A DNA stretch of 41,439 nt, from contig JAIMAT010000011.1 in assembly GCA_023511835.1 (NCBI GenBank), positions 1 to 41,439 on the forward strand, in the 5' to 3' direction. The DNA is from Bacillota bacterium (GTDB lineage Bacteria > Bacillota > Sulfobacillia > JAIMAT01). Shown here in pieces: positions 25,954 through 32,875 of the stretch (the first letter of the stretch is position 1; the number at the start of each line of letters is the position of its first letter). The notes below the pieces were generated by a model, which was not told where the DNA came from, searched no databases, and was given only the letters and a program-made list of their open reading frames with translations. A program made the position numbers and the translations under genes.

Positions 25954-25982
25954 ATGCTAACATCCGGCACCACAGGGTGCAA
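25954..25982 (-). promoter_or_regulatory. Promoter candidate of the sugar-acid operon
   Basis: On the minus strand TTGCAC (25982-25977), 17 bases and TAGCAT (25959-25954) form a sigma-A-like pair. TG lies one base before the -10, giving an extended -10 that can offset the weak -35. Transcription would start near 25947, right at the tandem dyads and about 70 bases before the GTG of the first gene. Confidence 0.45.
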
Positions 25983-26370
25983 GAAGGCCGGATGCGGAGC
26001 GGCGCCTACGGGGGGCGGGATCTTCCTCCAGGCTTCACGGCCTGCGAAGGCAATCGGGCCCGGGTCACTCCCCCTCCACCGGCGAGGGACGTCGTCGCCA
26101 GGAGGAGGCGGGCCTCCGCGGCCCGGCCATGGCAGGCCGACGCCCCGAGCTGTGCGGGCAGAGCGGACCGGGCGAAAGGAGAAGTAGTGTGCAGATCGAA
26201 ACTCTTTGTCACATAGCGGATCCTCGGTGGTTGGCCTGTTTTGCGGATATCCGTTGTTTTTATGTCGCGCTCCTGGACATTCGGGCGCCGCACGGATCCA
26301 TTCAACCGGAAAGGAGGTCGGTTCGGGCAACGGGCGGGACCGGTCGGCGCCCCGCTGGAGGGAGAACTCC
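25983..26370. other. Intergenic region upstream of the SDR gene
   Basis: This stretch separates the minus-strand sugar operon promoter from the plus-strand dehydrogenase. It is less GC-rich around 26170-26290. It holds a 10-bp palindrome CGGATATCCG (26244-26253) and a perfect AAGGAGGT (26311-26318) with no start codon at usable distance. The SDR's own GGAGGGAG lies at 26358-26365. No confident gene or promoter was identified. Confidence 0.4.
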
Positions 26371-27133
26371 ATGGGCCAGAGACTGGGCGGTAAAGTGGCA
26401 CTCGATCACCGGGGCAGCGAGCGGCATCGGTGCGGCGACGGCTCGTCTCTTCGCGCGCGAGGGAGCCAAGGTCGTCGTGGCCGACGTGATGGTGGAGCAG
26501 GGCGAGAAGGTCGTCTCCGAGATCCGGTCGGACGGGGGTGAAGCCACTTTCGTCCGCTGCGACGTGACGAACCCCGACGACGTCAAGGCCGCCATCGATC
26601 TCGCCGTTCGAACCTACGGCCGCCTGGATGTCCTGCACAACAACGCGGGGATCGAAGGGCCGCAGGCGGAGACCGCCAACTACCCGGAGTCCGACTTCGA
26701 ACGCGTGATCAACGTCAACCTGAAGGGTGTCTACTTCGGTCTCAAGTACGGAGTTCAGGCCATGCTGGCAAACGGTGGCGGGTCGATCATCAACACCGCA
26801 TCCGTGGCCGGCCTGGTCGGCTTCCCCGGGCTTCTGGCCTATAACGCCTCCAAAGGCGCCGTGATCCAGATGACCCGGACGGCGGCCCTTGAATACGCCA
26901 AGCAGGGGATACGGATCAATGCGATCGCGCCCGGGGTGATCGAAACCCCGATGGTCCAGCGCCTCCTCGCCGTTCAACCGGAGGCCTATGACTCCTTCCT
27001 CGCCCTGGAACCGATCGGTCGCTTCGCAACGCCGGAGGAGGTCGCCCAGGTGGCACTCTTTCTGGCGTCGGACGACTCCTCATTCGTGACGGGGTCGGTC
27101 AGCATCGTCGACGGCGGCCTGACCGCCATGTAA
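26371..27133 (+). pseudogene. Short-chain dehydrogenase/reductase, broken by a 1-base frameshift
   Basis: The start ATG at 26371, with GGAGGGAG nine bases upstream, reads MGQRLGGKVAL. The reading then needs to jump one base to continue as ITGAASGIGAATARLF, the glycine-rich NAD(P)-binding motif. Skipping the G at 26404 (CTC-G-ATC) restores one continuous protein of about 253 residues. The rest is intact: NNAG, the catalytic Ser in NTASVAG, YNASK, and a C-terminal SIVDGGLTAM. As given, translation from the ATG would end early, so the gene is inactive, or the extra base is a sequencing error. The fold is that of FabG/glucose-dehydrogenase-like SDRs; the substrate is unknown. Codon use is less GC-biased than in flanking genes. 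Confidence 0.85.
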
Positions 27134-27157
27134 CTGCGCCCGCACGATGTGGACGCA

Positions 27158-27189
27158 GAGCGAGGGCGGTTGCGAAACCGCCCTCGCTC
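27158..27189. terminator. 14-bp hairpin after the SDR gene
   Basis: A perfect 14-bp stem (GAGCGAGGGCGGTT / AACCGCCCTCGCTC) closed by a GCGA tetraloop, a stable GNRA type, lies 24 bases after the SDR stop. No T-run follows. It lies between convergent units, so it could stop transcription from either side. A second, imperfect hairpin (GTGCCC...GGGCAC, 27321-27353) lies nearby. Confidence 0.55.
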
Positions 27190-27380
27190 CGCACCGGTTT
27201 CTGCCGTCGTCACAGGGAAGCCGGCCCCCAGGCGGTTCGAGCAAGCCCGGTTGCAGACGCCGGCCGGGCTCCGATCCGGGTAGAGGGCGCTCCGGGTGGG
27301 GGCGGCGGCGCCGAAGGCGGGTGCCCGGGCGCGGCTCGCGCCGGGGCGGGCACCGTCCCGGCCCGCCACCCCACCCTCGG

Positions 27381-27650
27381 CTAGAACCGGACGGTCTTCT
27401 CCCAGACCGGCGGGGCGCCGCGTTGCCGCCGGAGGAGGAGGCGCCACCAGCCGGCCGCCAGCACCGCCGTCCACAGCTGCGAGTAGGTGAAGTACATGGC
27501 CAAGCCGGCCACGACATTGGGCACGCTGGTCAGGTCGTCCAGCACCATGGCCGCCCAGATCTGGTGGACATAGAGGAGGACCGCCAACCAGAGCACCAGG
27601 AGGGGAACCGCATCGCTTCCGCCCCACGGGCAGCCGTATGGCAGCTCCAC
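27381..27650 (-). CDS. Small two-helix membrane protein, hypothetical
   Basis: An 89-residue open frame with two hydrophobic stretches, VPLLVLWLAVLLYVHQIWAA and a second from about VVAGLAMYF to GWWRLLL, followed by a basic tail. The layout recalls small accessory subunits of sodium/solute symporters (DUF3311-like), but I cannot assign it. The GTG start has no convincing ribosome binding site. It lies beyond the intrinsic terminator that closes the upstream operon, so it may be poorly expressed, carry its own promoter or be a remnant. No partner symporter is in the window. Confidence 0.45.
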   Translation of the reverse strand: MELPYGCPWGGSDAVPLLVLWLAVLLYVHQIWAAMVLDDLTSVPNVVAGLAMYFTYSQLWTAVLAAGWWRLLLRRQRGAPPVWEKTVRF

Positions 27651-27698
27651 CTGGCTCGGGGGGAGATACTCGCCGCCGCCCCCTCCCGGCCGCCCGGG

Positions 27699-27733
27699 AA
27701 GAAAAGGCCGGGCCCCCCTGCGGGGCGCCCGGC
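27699..27733 (-). terminator. Intrinsic terminator closing the peptidase/transporter operon
   Basis: On the minus strand a 12-bp GC-rich stem with one mismatch (27722-27733 with 27707-27718, loop of three) is followed by C and TTTTCTT. This is the best intrinsic terminator in the window. It lies about 30 bases after the stop of the second IclR gene, the last gene of the operon. Confidence 0.75.
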
Positions 27734-27764
27734 GCCAACGCCCGTCGCCGAGGGGCCGGTGGCG

Positions 27765-28646
27765 CTACGGCGAGGCCGGAGAGAGAGGCTCCTCGCGCGA
27801 ACCGGGATCCAGGGGGTCGGTCTCCTGAAGGACGAAGACGATATCACGGGCCGTCGCGCGCAGCTCCGCGAGGAGCGGGCGGGTACGCGCCTCGTCCCAG
27901 CGGGTCCGCGGGCCAGCGACCGCGACGGCGCCGATGAGGCGGCCCGCCCGGTCCAGGAGGGGGACCCCCAGGCTGAAGGCCCCCGGTTCGTACTCGCCCA
28001 GGGAGAGCACGTAGCCTTCCCGTTCGATGCGCGCCAACTCCAGCCACAACTCCTCCAGGTCGGTGCCGCTCGCCCGGATTTCCGCCGCATGGGTCTCGAG
28101 GTACAGGCGGATCTCCGGCTCCGGGAGGTAGGCGAGGAGGACGCGCGCCGGCGCACCCACGTGCAACGGCTGCGTGCCGCCCAGCTCGGGTACCACGCGC
28201 AGCGGGTGGGGGGAAGGGACGGCGTCCACGTAGACGCACTGGCCGTTTCGCGCGACCGTCAACACGGCCGTCTCGCCGCACTTCTCCACCAGGCGGTTCA
28301 GGTACGGCCTCGCCGCGGTGCGCAGGTCGGAGGCGCGCGCCGTCCGGGCCGCCAGCGTCCAGAGGCGCTCGCCCGCCCGGTACATGCCGTCCGGCTGGCT
28401 GTGGTCCACGAACCCGTAATGGGAGAGCGTGGCCAGGATCCGGATGAGGACGGTCTTGTTCATCCCGAGCGCGCGGGCCAGCTGTGTGACGCCCCAGTGG
28501 TCCCGGGAGGCGACCGCATCCAGCACCTGGAGCGCCCGACCGACCGTCTGCAGCAGCTCGCCGCCCGATCCCCGGGAGGCCACCGGTCCCGAGGGGCTCC
28601 GCTTCCTCCCGGAAGCGCCCGTCCCTGTCCGCTCCGCTCCGGCCAC
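27765..28646 (-). CDS. IclR-family transcriptional regulator (second)
   Basis: A 293-residue IclR regulator. After a basic, disordered N-terminus the winged helix (about residues 32-90) includes VTQLARALGMNKTVLIRILATL. The effector domain follows, with GAPARVLLAYL and FSLGVPLLDRAGRLIGAVAV. It is the last gene of the M19/Dpp/CapA operon, before the intrinsic terminator, and probably regulates that operon. The perfect dyad at 35856-35874 upstream of the first gene is a candidate target. The GTG start has GGGGAGGG seven bases upstream, which overlaps the end of the preceding oxidoreductase region. The ligand is unknown. Confidence 0.92.
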   Translation of the reverse strand: MAGAERTGTGASGRKRSPSGPVASRGSGGELLQTVGRALQVLDAVASRDHWGVTQLARALGMNKTVLIRILATLSHYGFVDHSQPDGMYRAGERLWTLAARTARASDLRTAARPYLNRLVEKCGETAVLTVARNGQCVYVDAVPSPHPLRVVPELGGTQPLHVGAPARVLLAYLPEPEIRLYLETHAAEIRASGTDLEELWLELARIEREGYVLSLGEYEPGAFSLGVPLLDRAGRLIGAVAVAGPRTRWDEARTRPLLAELRATARDIVFVLQETDPLDPGSREEPLSPASP

Positions 28647-28663
28647 GGCTCACCCTCCCCGGC

Positions 28664-29713
28664 TCAAGAGACGCGAATGACGATCTTGCCGACGTGCCTT
28701 CGTTCCTCGATCTCGCGCTCGGCCCGGGCGATCTCCTCCAGGGGATAGACCGCATGGATCACGGGATGCAGGAGACCCGCCCAGACCATTCGGGTCACGG
28801 CCAGAAAGTCCTCCCAGTTGCCCATGGGGGCGCCCAGGATCCGGCGATGCCACTGGTAGACCTCGCGCACGCTCAGGTGCAGGTCGTCTCCGCCGGTCGC
28901 CCCCGAAAGCACCACCCGTCCCCCCATGCCCAGGCACCGCAGCGTGGCCGGCAAAGTGGGACCGCCCACGGCGTCCAGGGCGAGATCGACCCCCTCGCCG
29001 CCGGTCCATGCGCGGACCTCCACCTCCCAGTCCGCGCGCGAGTCGAAGGCGACGCTGGCTCCCAGCTCCAGCAGGCGCCGCCGTTTCTCCTCCGAGCCGG
29101 CCGTGACGGCCACCGTCGCCCCCGCTGCCAGCGCGATCTGCAGCTGCGCCACCCCGAGACCGCCTGACGCGCCCACCACAAGAACCCGTTCGCCCGGGCG
29201 AAGGCGGCCCACGGTGATCACGCCGCGCCAGGCGGTGGTGTAGACCGCCGGGACGGCCGCCGCAACCTCGGGCGCGACGCCTTCGGGAACCGCGACGACG
29301 TTCCTCGCCGGGACGGCGACATACTCGGCCAGCCCTCCCCAGCGGTGTTCCCCGATGATGGCGTACCGCGGGCACATGGTCGGCTCGCCGCGCCGGCAGT
29401 ACCTGCACTGGCCGCAGCTGATGCCGGGGTAGACGAGAACCCGCTGGCCCGGCGCGGGCAGGGATGTCTCCGGTCCGTCCGGCGGCCCGAAGGCGGCCAC
29501 CCGGCCGACGATATCCACGCCCGAGACATGCGGCAGGCGGATGGGCGGCACGCCCGGGCCGCTGAGCCCCTGGCGGGCGAAGATGTCCAGGTGGTTGAGC
29601 GCCACGGCCTCCACGCGGAGGAGGATCTCGCCCGGCCCCGGCCGGGGGACGGCCACCTCCTCGAGGCGCAGGACCTCGGGGCCGCCATGCCGGCGGATGA
29701 CCACCGCCCGCAT
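28664..29713 (-). CDS. Quinone-oxidoreductase-like medium-chain dehydrogenase
   Basis: A 349-residue MDR protein. The Rossmann segment VVGASGGLGVAQLQIALAAG is of the zeta-crystallin/quinone oxidoreductase type and suggests NADPH use. The catalytic zinc Cys is absent: the expected position reads ALNHLDIF (Asn40). Yet a full structural-zinc cluster is present (Cys100, Cys103, Cys106, Cys114 in SCGQCRYCRRGEPTMC). This mix is known in some QOR-like reductases. It likely reduces an enone or quinone-like carbonyl; the substrate is unknown. It lies between capA-like and iclR genes. The start codon is less certain: a GTG four codons upstream is possible, and no strong ribosome binding site is seen. 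Confidence 0.88.
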   Translation of the reverse strand: MRAVVIRRHGGPEVLRLEEVAVPRPGPGEILLRVEAVALNHLDIFARQGLSGPGVPPIRLPHVSGVDIVGRVAAFGPPDGPETSLPAPGQRVLVYPGISCGQCRYCRRGEPTMCPRYAIIGEHRWGGLAEYVAVPARNVVAVPEGVAPEVAAAVPAVYTTAWRGVITVGRLRPGERVLVVGASGGLGVAQLQIALAAGATVAVTAGSEEKRRRLLELGASVAFDSRADWEVEVRAWTGGEGVDLALDAVGGPTLPATLRCLGMGGRVVLSGATGGDDLHLSVREVYQWHRRILGAPMGNWEDFLAVTRMVWAGLLHPVIHAVYPLEEIARAEREIEERRHVGKIVIRVS

Positions 29714-29754
29714 GCTCCGGGGCACGGCCTCGCCGGTCGCGGGCCGCTCCGCTC

Positions 29755-30897
29755 TCAGATCCCGCCCTCCCATTCCAGGCACCCCTCTTCCACGCGGACT
29801 CGGGCACCCATCCGGCGCGAAAACGCCTCGAGCCGCCGGGCGATCCGGTCCGCCTCGTCCGGGGCCACCCGAACAGCCTCCCCGCGACGATTCAGCCTCG
29901 CCGGCACCAGGCGGAGGCGCCGGATGCGCAGCCTTGCTCCCGCGGAGGCCGCGAGCTCGATCCAGGCGAGGCTGCTCTCCTCGTTCTCCGGCAGGCGAAC
30001 GGGGGCATAGAGCGCCGCCGAGGCCTCTGGCTCGCCGCCTGCCGGCCCCTCGAGCGCGCTCTCCATGCCGCCCGGAAGGTACTCCGGGTGAAACAGGAAG
30101 TTCCCCAGGCTGTACAGCACCGGAACACCCTCGATCTCGCCCAGCCCATACGGCGCATGGGGGTGGTGGCCCACGATCAGGTCGGCCCCCGCCGCCACCG
30201 CGCGCGCAGCGACGCGCAGCTGGTACTCCGCCACGGTCCCCTGGAAGGCCGAGCTCCACTGGGGCGGCACGCCCCAGTGGAGCGAGAGGATGACGAACTC
30301 CGCCTCCCGGCGGGCCCGGGCGAGACTCTCCTCCATGCGGCGCAGATCGGCCTCGACGGGCTCGGTGTGCACCCAGGGCGGCGTGCCGGGCTGCTCGTCC
30401 AGCAGGGCGGCATCCGCCTCCCAGCGGGTGCGCACCTTGATCCCGGCGATCCCCGGCCGTCCTTCGGCCGCCTGAAAGCCGGGCGGGACGGTGCAGGCCC
30501 ACGCGACCAGGGCGACGCTCTTCCCCCCCGCCGCCAGCCTCACCGGCCTGGCCGCCTCGGTCCAGTCCATCCCGGCCCCGCCGAACCGGATACCCCTCTC
30601 CGCGAGGCGGCGGCGCGTCGTGACGAGCGCTTCGGCTCCCCAGTCCATGGTGTGGTTGTTGGCCAGCGAGACGGCGTCCAGCCCCAGCTCCGCGAGCCAG
30701 TCGGCCGCCTGCGACGGGAGGCGCAGCCGGATCAGCTTGTCCGCGGGCACGCCGGGGCCCTCGACGATCGGGCCCTCCAGGTTGGCCAGCCGGAGGTCCG
30801 CGGCCCGGAAGAGGTCGAGCCAGACCTCCCCGGAGGGCCTCTCCAGGGGGGCGACGTCCCCCACCGCCACGATCTTCAACGTCTCCTCGCGCTCCAT
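29755..30897 (-). CDS. CapA-family metallophosphoesterase-like protein
   Basis: A 380-residue PGA_cap (CapA/PgsA) domain protein. The metal-site motifs are GDV (Asp14), NLEGP (39-43), ANNHTMDWG (79-87), SLHWG and GHHPHA. These match the calcineurin-like phosphoesterase fold of proteins first linked to poly-gamma-glutamate capsule synthesis. Unlike membrane-anchored CapA, no signal peptide or transmembrane segment is visible, so this is probably a soluble cytoplasmic enzyme. No capB/capC ligase genes are nearby, so capsule synthesis is unlikely. Its location among peptide-uptake and dipeptidase genes points to processing of an imported peptide or amino-acid conjugate, which is inference. Confidence 0.9.
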   Translation of the reverse strand: MEREETLKIVAVGDVAPLERPSGEVWLDLFRAADLRLANLEGPIVEGPGVPADKLIRLRLPSQAADWLAELGLDAVSLANNHTMDWGAEALVTTRRRLAERGIRFGGAGMDWTEAARPVRLAAGGKSVALVAWACTVPPGFQAAEGRPGIAGIKVRTRWEADAALLDEQPGTPPWVHTEPVEADLRRMEESLARARREAEFVILSLHWGVPPQWSSAFQGTVAEYQLRVAARAVAAGADLIVGHHPHAPYGLGEIEGVPVLYSLGNFLFHPEYLPGGMESALEGPAGGEPEASAALYAPVRLPENEESSLAWIELAASAGARLRIRRLRLVPARLNRRGEAVRVAPDEADRIARRLEAFSRRMGARVRVEEGCLEWEGGI

Positions 30898-30915
30898 CGG
30901 AGGCCTCCCGCCCTT

Positions 30916-31830
30916 TCAGCGCCGGATGCGGGGATCCAGGGCGTCCCGCAGCCCGTCGCCCAGGAAGTTGTAGGCCAGAACCACCAGCGTCACGGCGAGT
31001 CCGGGGAGGACGGCCAGCCGCGGGGCCGTCCAGACGTACTGCTGGGCGTTCTGCAGCATGTTGCCCCAGCTGGCGGTGGGCAGCTGGATGCCCAGGCCCA
31101 GATAGCTCAGCGCGCTCTCGGTCAGGATCGCCCAGGCGACGCCGAGGGTGGCCGAGACGATGAGCGAGGGCGCCACCTGGGGCAGCAGGTGCCGCGCCAG
31201 CACCCGGCCGTCGGAAGCTCCCAGGGCCCTGGCCGCCTCCACGAACTCCTGCTCCTTCAGGCGCAGGGTCTCGCCATAGATCACCCTGGCCACCTGCATC
31301 CAGCTGGAGACGCCGATCACCAGGGCAACCATCAGCGGCGTCCTGCCGAGCACGGTGAGGGCGACGAGGGCGAAGAAGAAGCTGGGGATCGCCATCATCG
31401 CGTCCGTCAGGCGCATCAGCAGGGCGTCCAGCCAGCCCCGGTAGTAGGCCGCGACCAGGCCGACAACCAGACCGGCCACCAGCGAGAAGAGCATCGCCAG
31501 GAAGCCCACCGCCAGCGTCACCTGGCCGCCGTGCAGGAGGCGGCTCAGCTCGTCACGGCCGAGCTCGTCCGTGCCCAGCGGGTGCACCGCGCTGCTTCCC
31601 GCCAGGGTGTGCAGCGGGTCGGTGGCGTTCGGGTCGACCCGCCAGAAGAAGGGCCCCGCGAAGACGGCCAGATGGGCGAGCAGCAGAAAGACCAGCGAGA
31701 GCGCCGCCAGCCGCTGGCGGAGCAGCCGGCCAAGGAAGCCCCGCCGCTTCGACTCCGCCTCTTCCTCGCGAATCAGGACGGGTTCGTCCGGCAGCGGCAA
31801 CCCGTTCTCGGCAACCCGACTCGACACCAT
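30916..31830 (-). CDS. Dipeptide/oligopeptide ABC permease, DppC type
   Basis: A 304-residue permease of the DppC/OppC group, with an N-terminal OppC_N segment, HPLGTDELGRDELSRLLHG, and the EAA loop EFVEAARALGASDGRVLARH that contacts the ATPase. About six membrane segments are visible. The ATG at 31830 follows GGGAGGTGGG closely; an upstream ATG at 31872 would overlap the previous gene's end with a low-complexity extension. It pairs with the DppB-type permease directly upstream. No ATPase gene follows, unlike standard dpp operons; the next gene is the CapA-like protein. Confidence 0.93.
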   Translation of the reverse strand: MVSSRVAENGLPLPDEPVLIREEEAESKRRGFLGRLLRQRLAALSLVFLLLAHLAVFAGPFFWRVDPNATDPLHTLAGSSAVHPLGTDELGRDELSRLLHGGQVTLAVGFLAMLFSLVAGLVVGLVAAYYRGWLDALLMRLTDAMMAIPSFFFALVALTVLGRTPLMVALVIGVSSWMQVARVIYGETLRLKEQEFVEAARALGASDGRVLARHLLPQVAPSLIVSATLGVAWAILTESALSYLGLGIQLPTASWGNMLQNAQQYVWTAPRLAVLPGLAVTLVVLAYNFLGDGLRDALDPRIRR

Positions 31831-31873
31831 CCCACCTCCCTGCCCGCCCGTGCCCGCGCCGCTTCTAGCCATC

Positions 31874-32818
31874 TCAGGCGATCCGGATGCGCGGATCGAC
31901 CCAGGAGTGGACGACGTCGACCAGGAGGCTGACGCCCACCACGATGGCCGTAACCACCACCGTGATCCCCATCACGAGCGAATAGTCCCGCTGGGCGGCC
32001 GCCTGCACGGCCAGCGAGCCCATGCCCGGCCAGCCGAAGACGCTCTCGGTGATCACCGCCCCTCCGAGAAGCCTCGGCACCAGCACGCCCAGGGTGGAGA
32101 TGACCGGAACCAGGGCGTTCCTGAGCGCATGGACGTAGATCACCCTCAGCTCGGCCATGCCCTTGGCCCGCGCCGTCCGCACGAAGTCCTGTCCGATGAC
32201 CTCCAGCATGGCCGAGCGGGTGAACCGGACCACGGAGGGCAGGGTGGTGCTGGAGAGGACGATGACGGGCAGCACCAGGTGCGCCAGGCGGTCGCCGATC
32301 CCCCCGCCCCCGTCGGACGAGGCTCCCGAGGCGGGCAACCAGGCCAGTTCCACGGAGAAGAGGAGGATCAGCATGATCCCGAGCCAGAAGGCGGGAACGC
32401 TCAGGCCCAGCACACTGGCGAAGCCGATGCCCTGGTCCGCCAGCCCGTTGCGCCGCAACGCCGACACCACCCCCAGCGCGACGCCCAGGAGACAGGAGAG
32501 GGCCAAGGTGGCCGTGCTGAGAAGCAGCGTGTTGGGGAACCGCTGGCCGATCAGCTTGGCCACCGGCTGGTCCGCCGAGAGCGAGAGGCCGAGATTGCCC
32601 CGCAGGAGCCCGGCCAGCCACTCCGCATAGCGCACGGCGACGGGCTTGTCGAGGCCGTAGCGGACCATGATCGCCTGCCGCTCCTGGGCGGTCATGTCCA
32701 TCCGCATGGCCGCCGCCGGCCCGCCCGGCGCCAGGTTGACGAGAAAGAAGGTCACCGCCGTCACGATCAGGAGAACCGCCAGGCTCTCCGCCAACCTCCG
32801 CAACAGGAACCGCGCCAT
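31874..32818 (-). CDS. Dipeptide/oligopeptide ABC permease, DppB type
   Basis: A 314-residue DppB/OppB-type permease. It starts MARFLLRRLAESLAVLL and has the usual RYGLDKPVAVRYAEWL loop. The ATPase-contact EAA loop reads DFVRTARAKGMAELRVIYVHALRN, given here in two parts as DFVRTARAKG and VIYVHALRN. It ends in the family-typical SWVDPRIRIA. Six membrane segments are expected. It lies between the binding-protein and DppC-type genes and would form the heterodimeric channel with DppC. Confidence 0.93.
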   Translation of the reverse strand: MARFLLRRLAESLAVLLIVTAVTFFLVNLAPGGPAAAMRMDMTAQERQAIMVRYGLDKPVAVRYAEWLAGLLRGNLGLSLSADQPVAKLIGQRFPNTLLLSTATLALSCLLGVALGVVSALRRNGLADQGIGFASVLGLSVPAFWLGIMLILLFSVELAWLPASGASSDGGGGIGDRLAHLVLPVIVLSSTTLPSVVRFTRSAMLEVIGQDFVRTARAKGMAELRVIYVHALRNALVPVISTLGVLVPRLLGGAVITESVFGWPGMGSLAVQAAAQRDYSLVMGITVVVTAIVVGVSLLVDVVHSWVDPRIRIA

Positions 32819-32875
32819 CGCTCACCGCACCCCCAGGCGGCCGCGGCGCCCCCCGGCGCCGCGGCCGCCGCCACC

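Noticed and set aside
26311-26318. Perfect AAGGAGGT ribosome binding site before the SDR gene
   Set aside because: No ATG, GTG or TTG lies at suitable distance; the SDR start has its own GGAGGGAG further on.
22338-26372. Continuous minus-strand frame suggesting a 1344-residue protein ending in the second permease
   Set aside because: Only the last 317 codons resemble a protein. The upstream part overlaps the fused ABC gene in another frame and is low complexity.
29755-30897. Poly-gamma-glutamate capsule locus suggested by the CapA-like gene
   Set aside because: No capB or capC ligase genes are present, the protein lacks a membrane anchor, and its neighbours are uptake and degradation genes.
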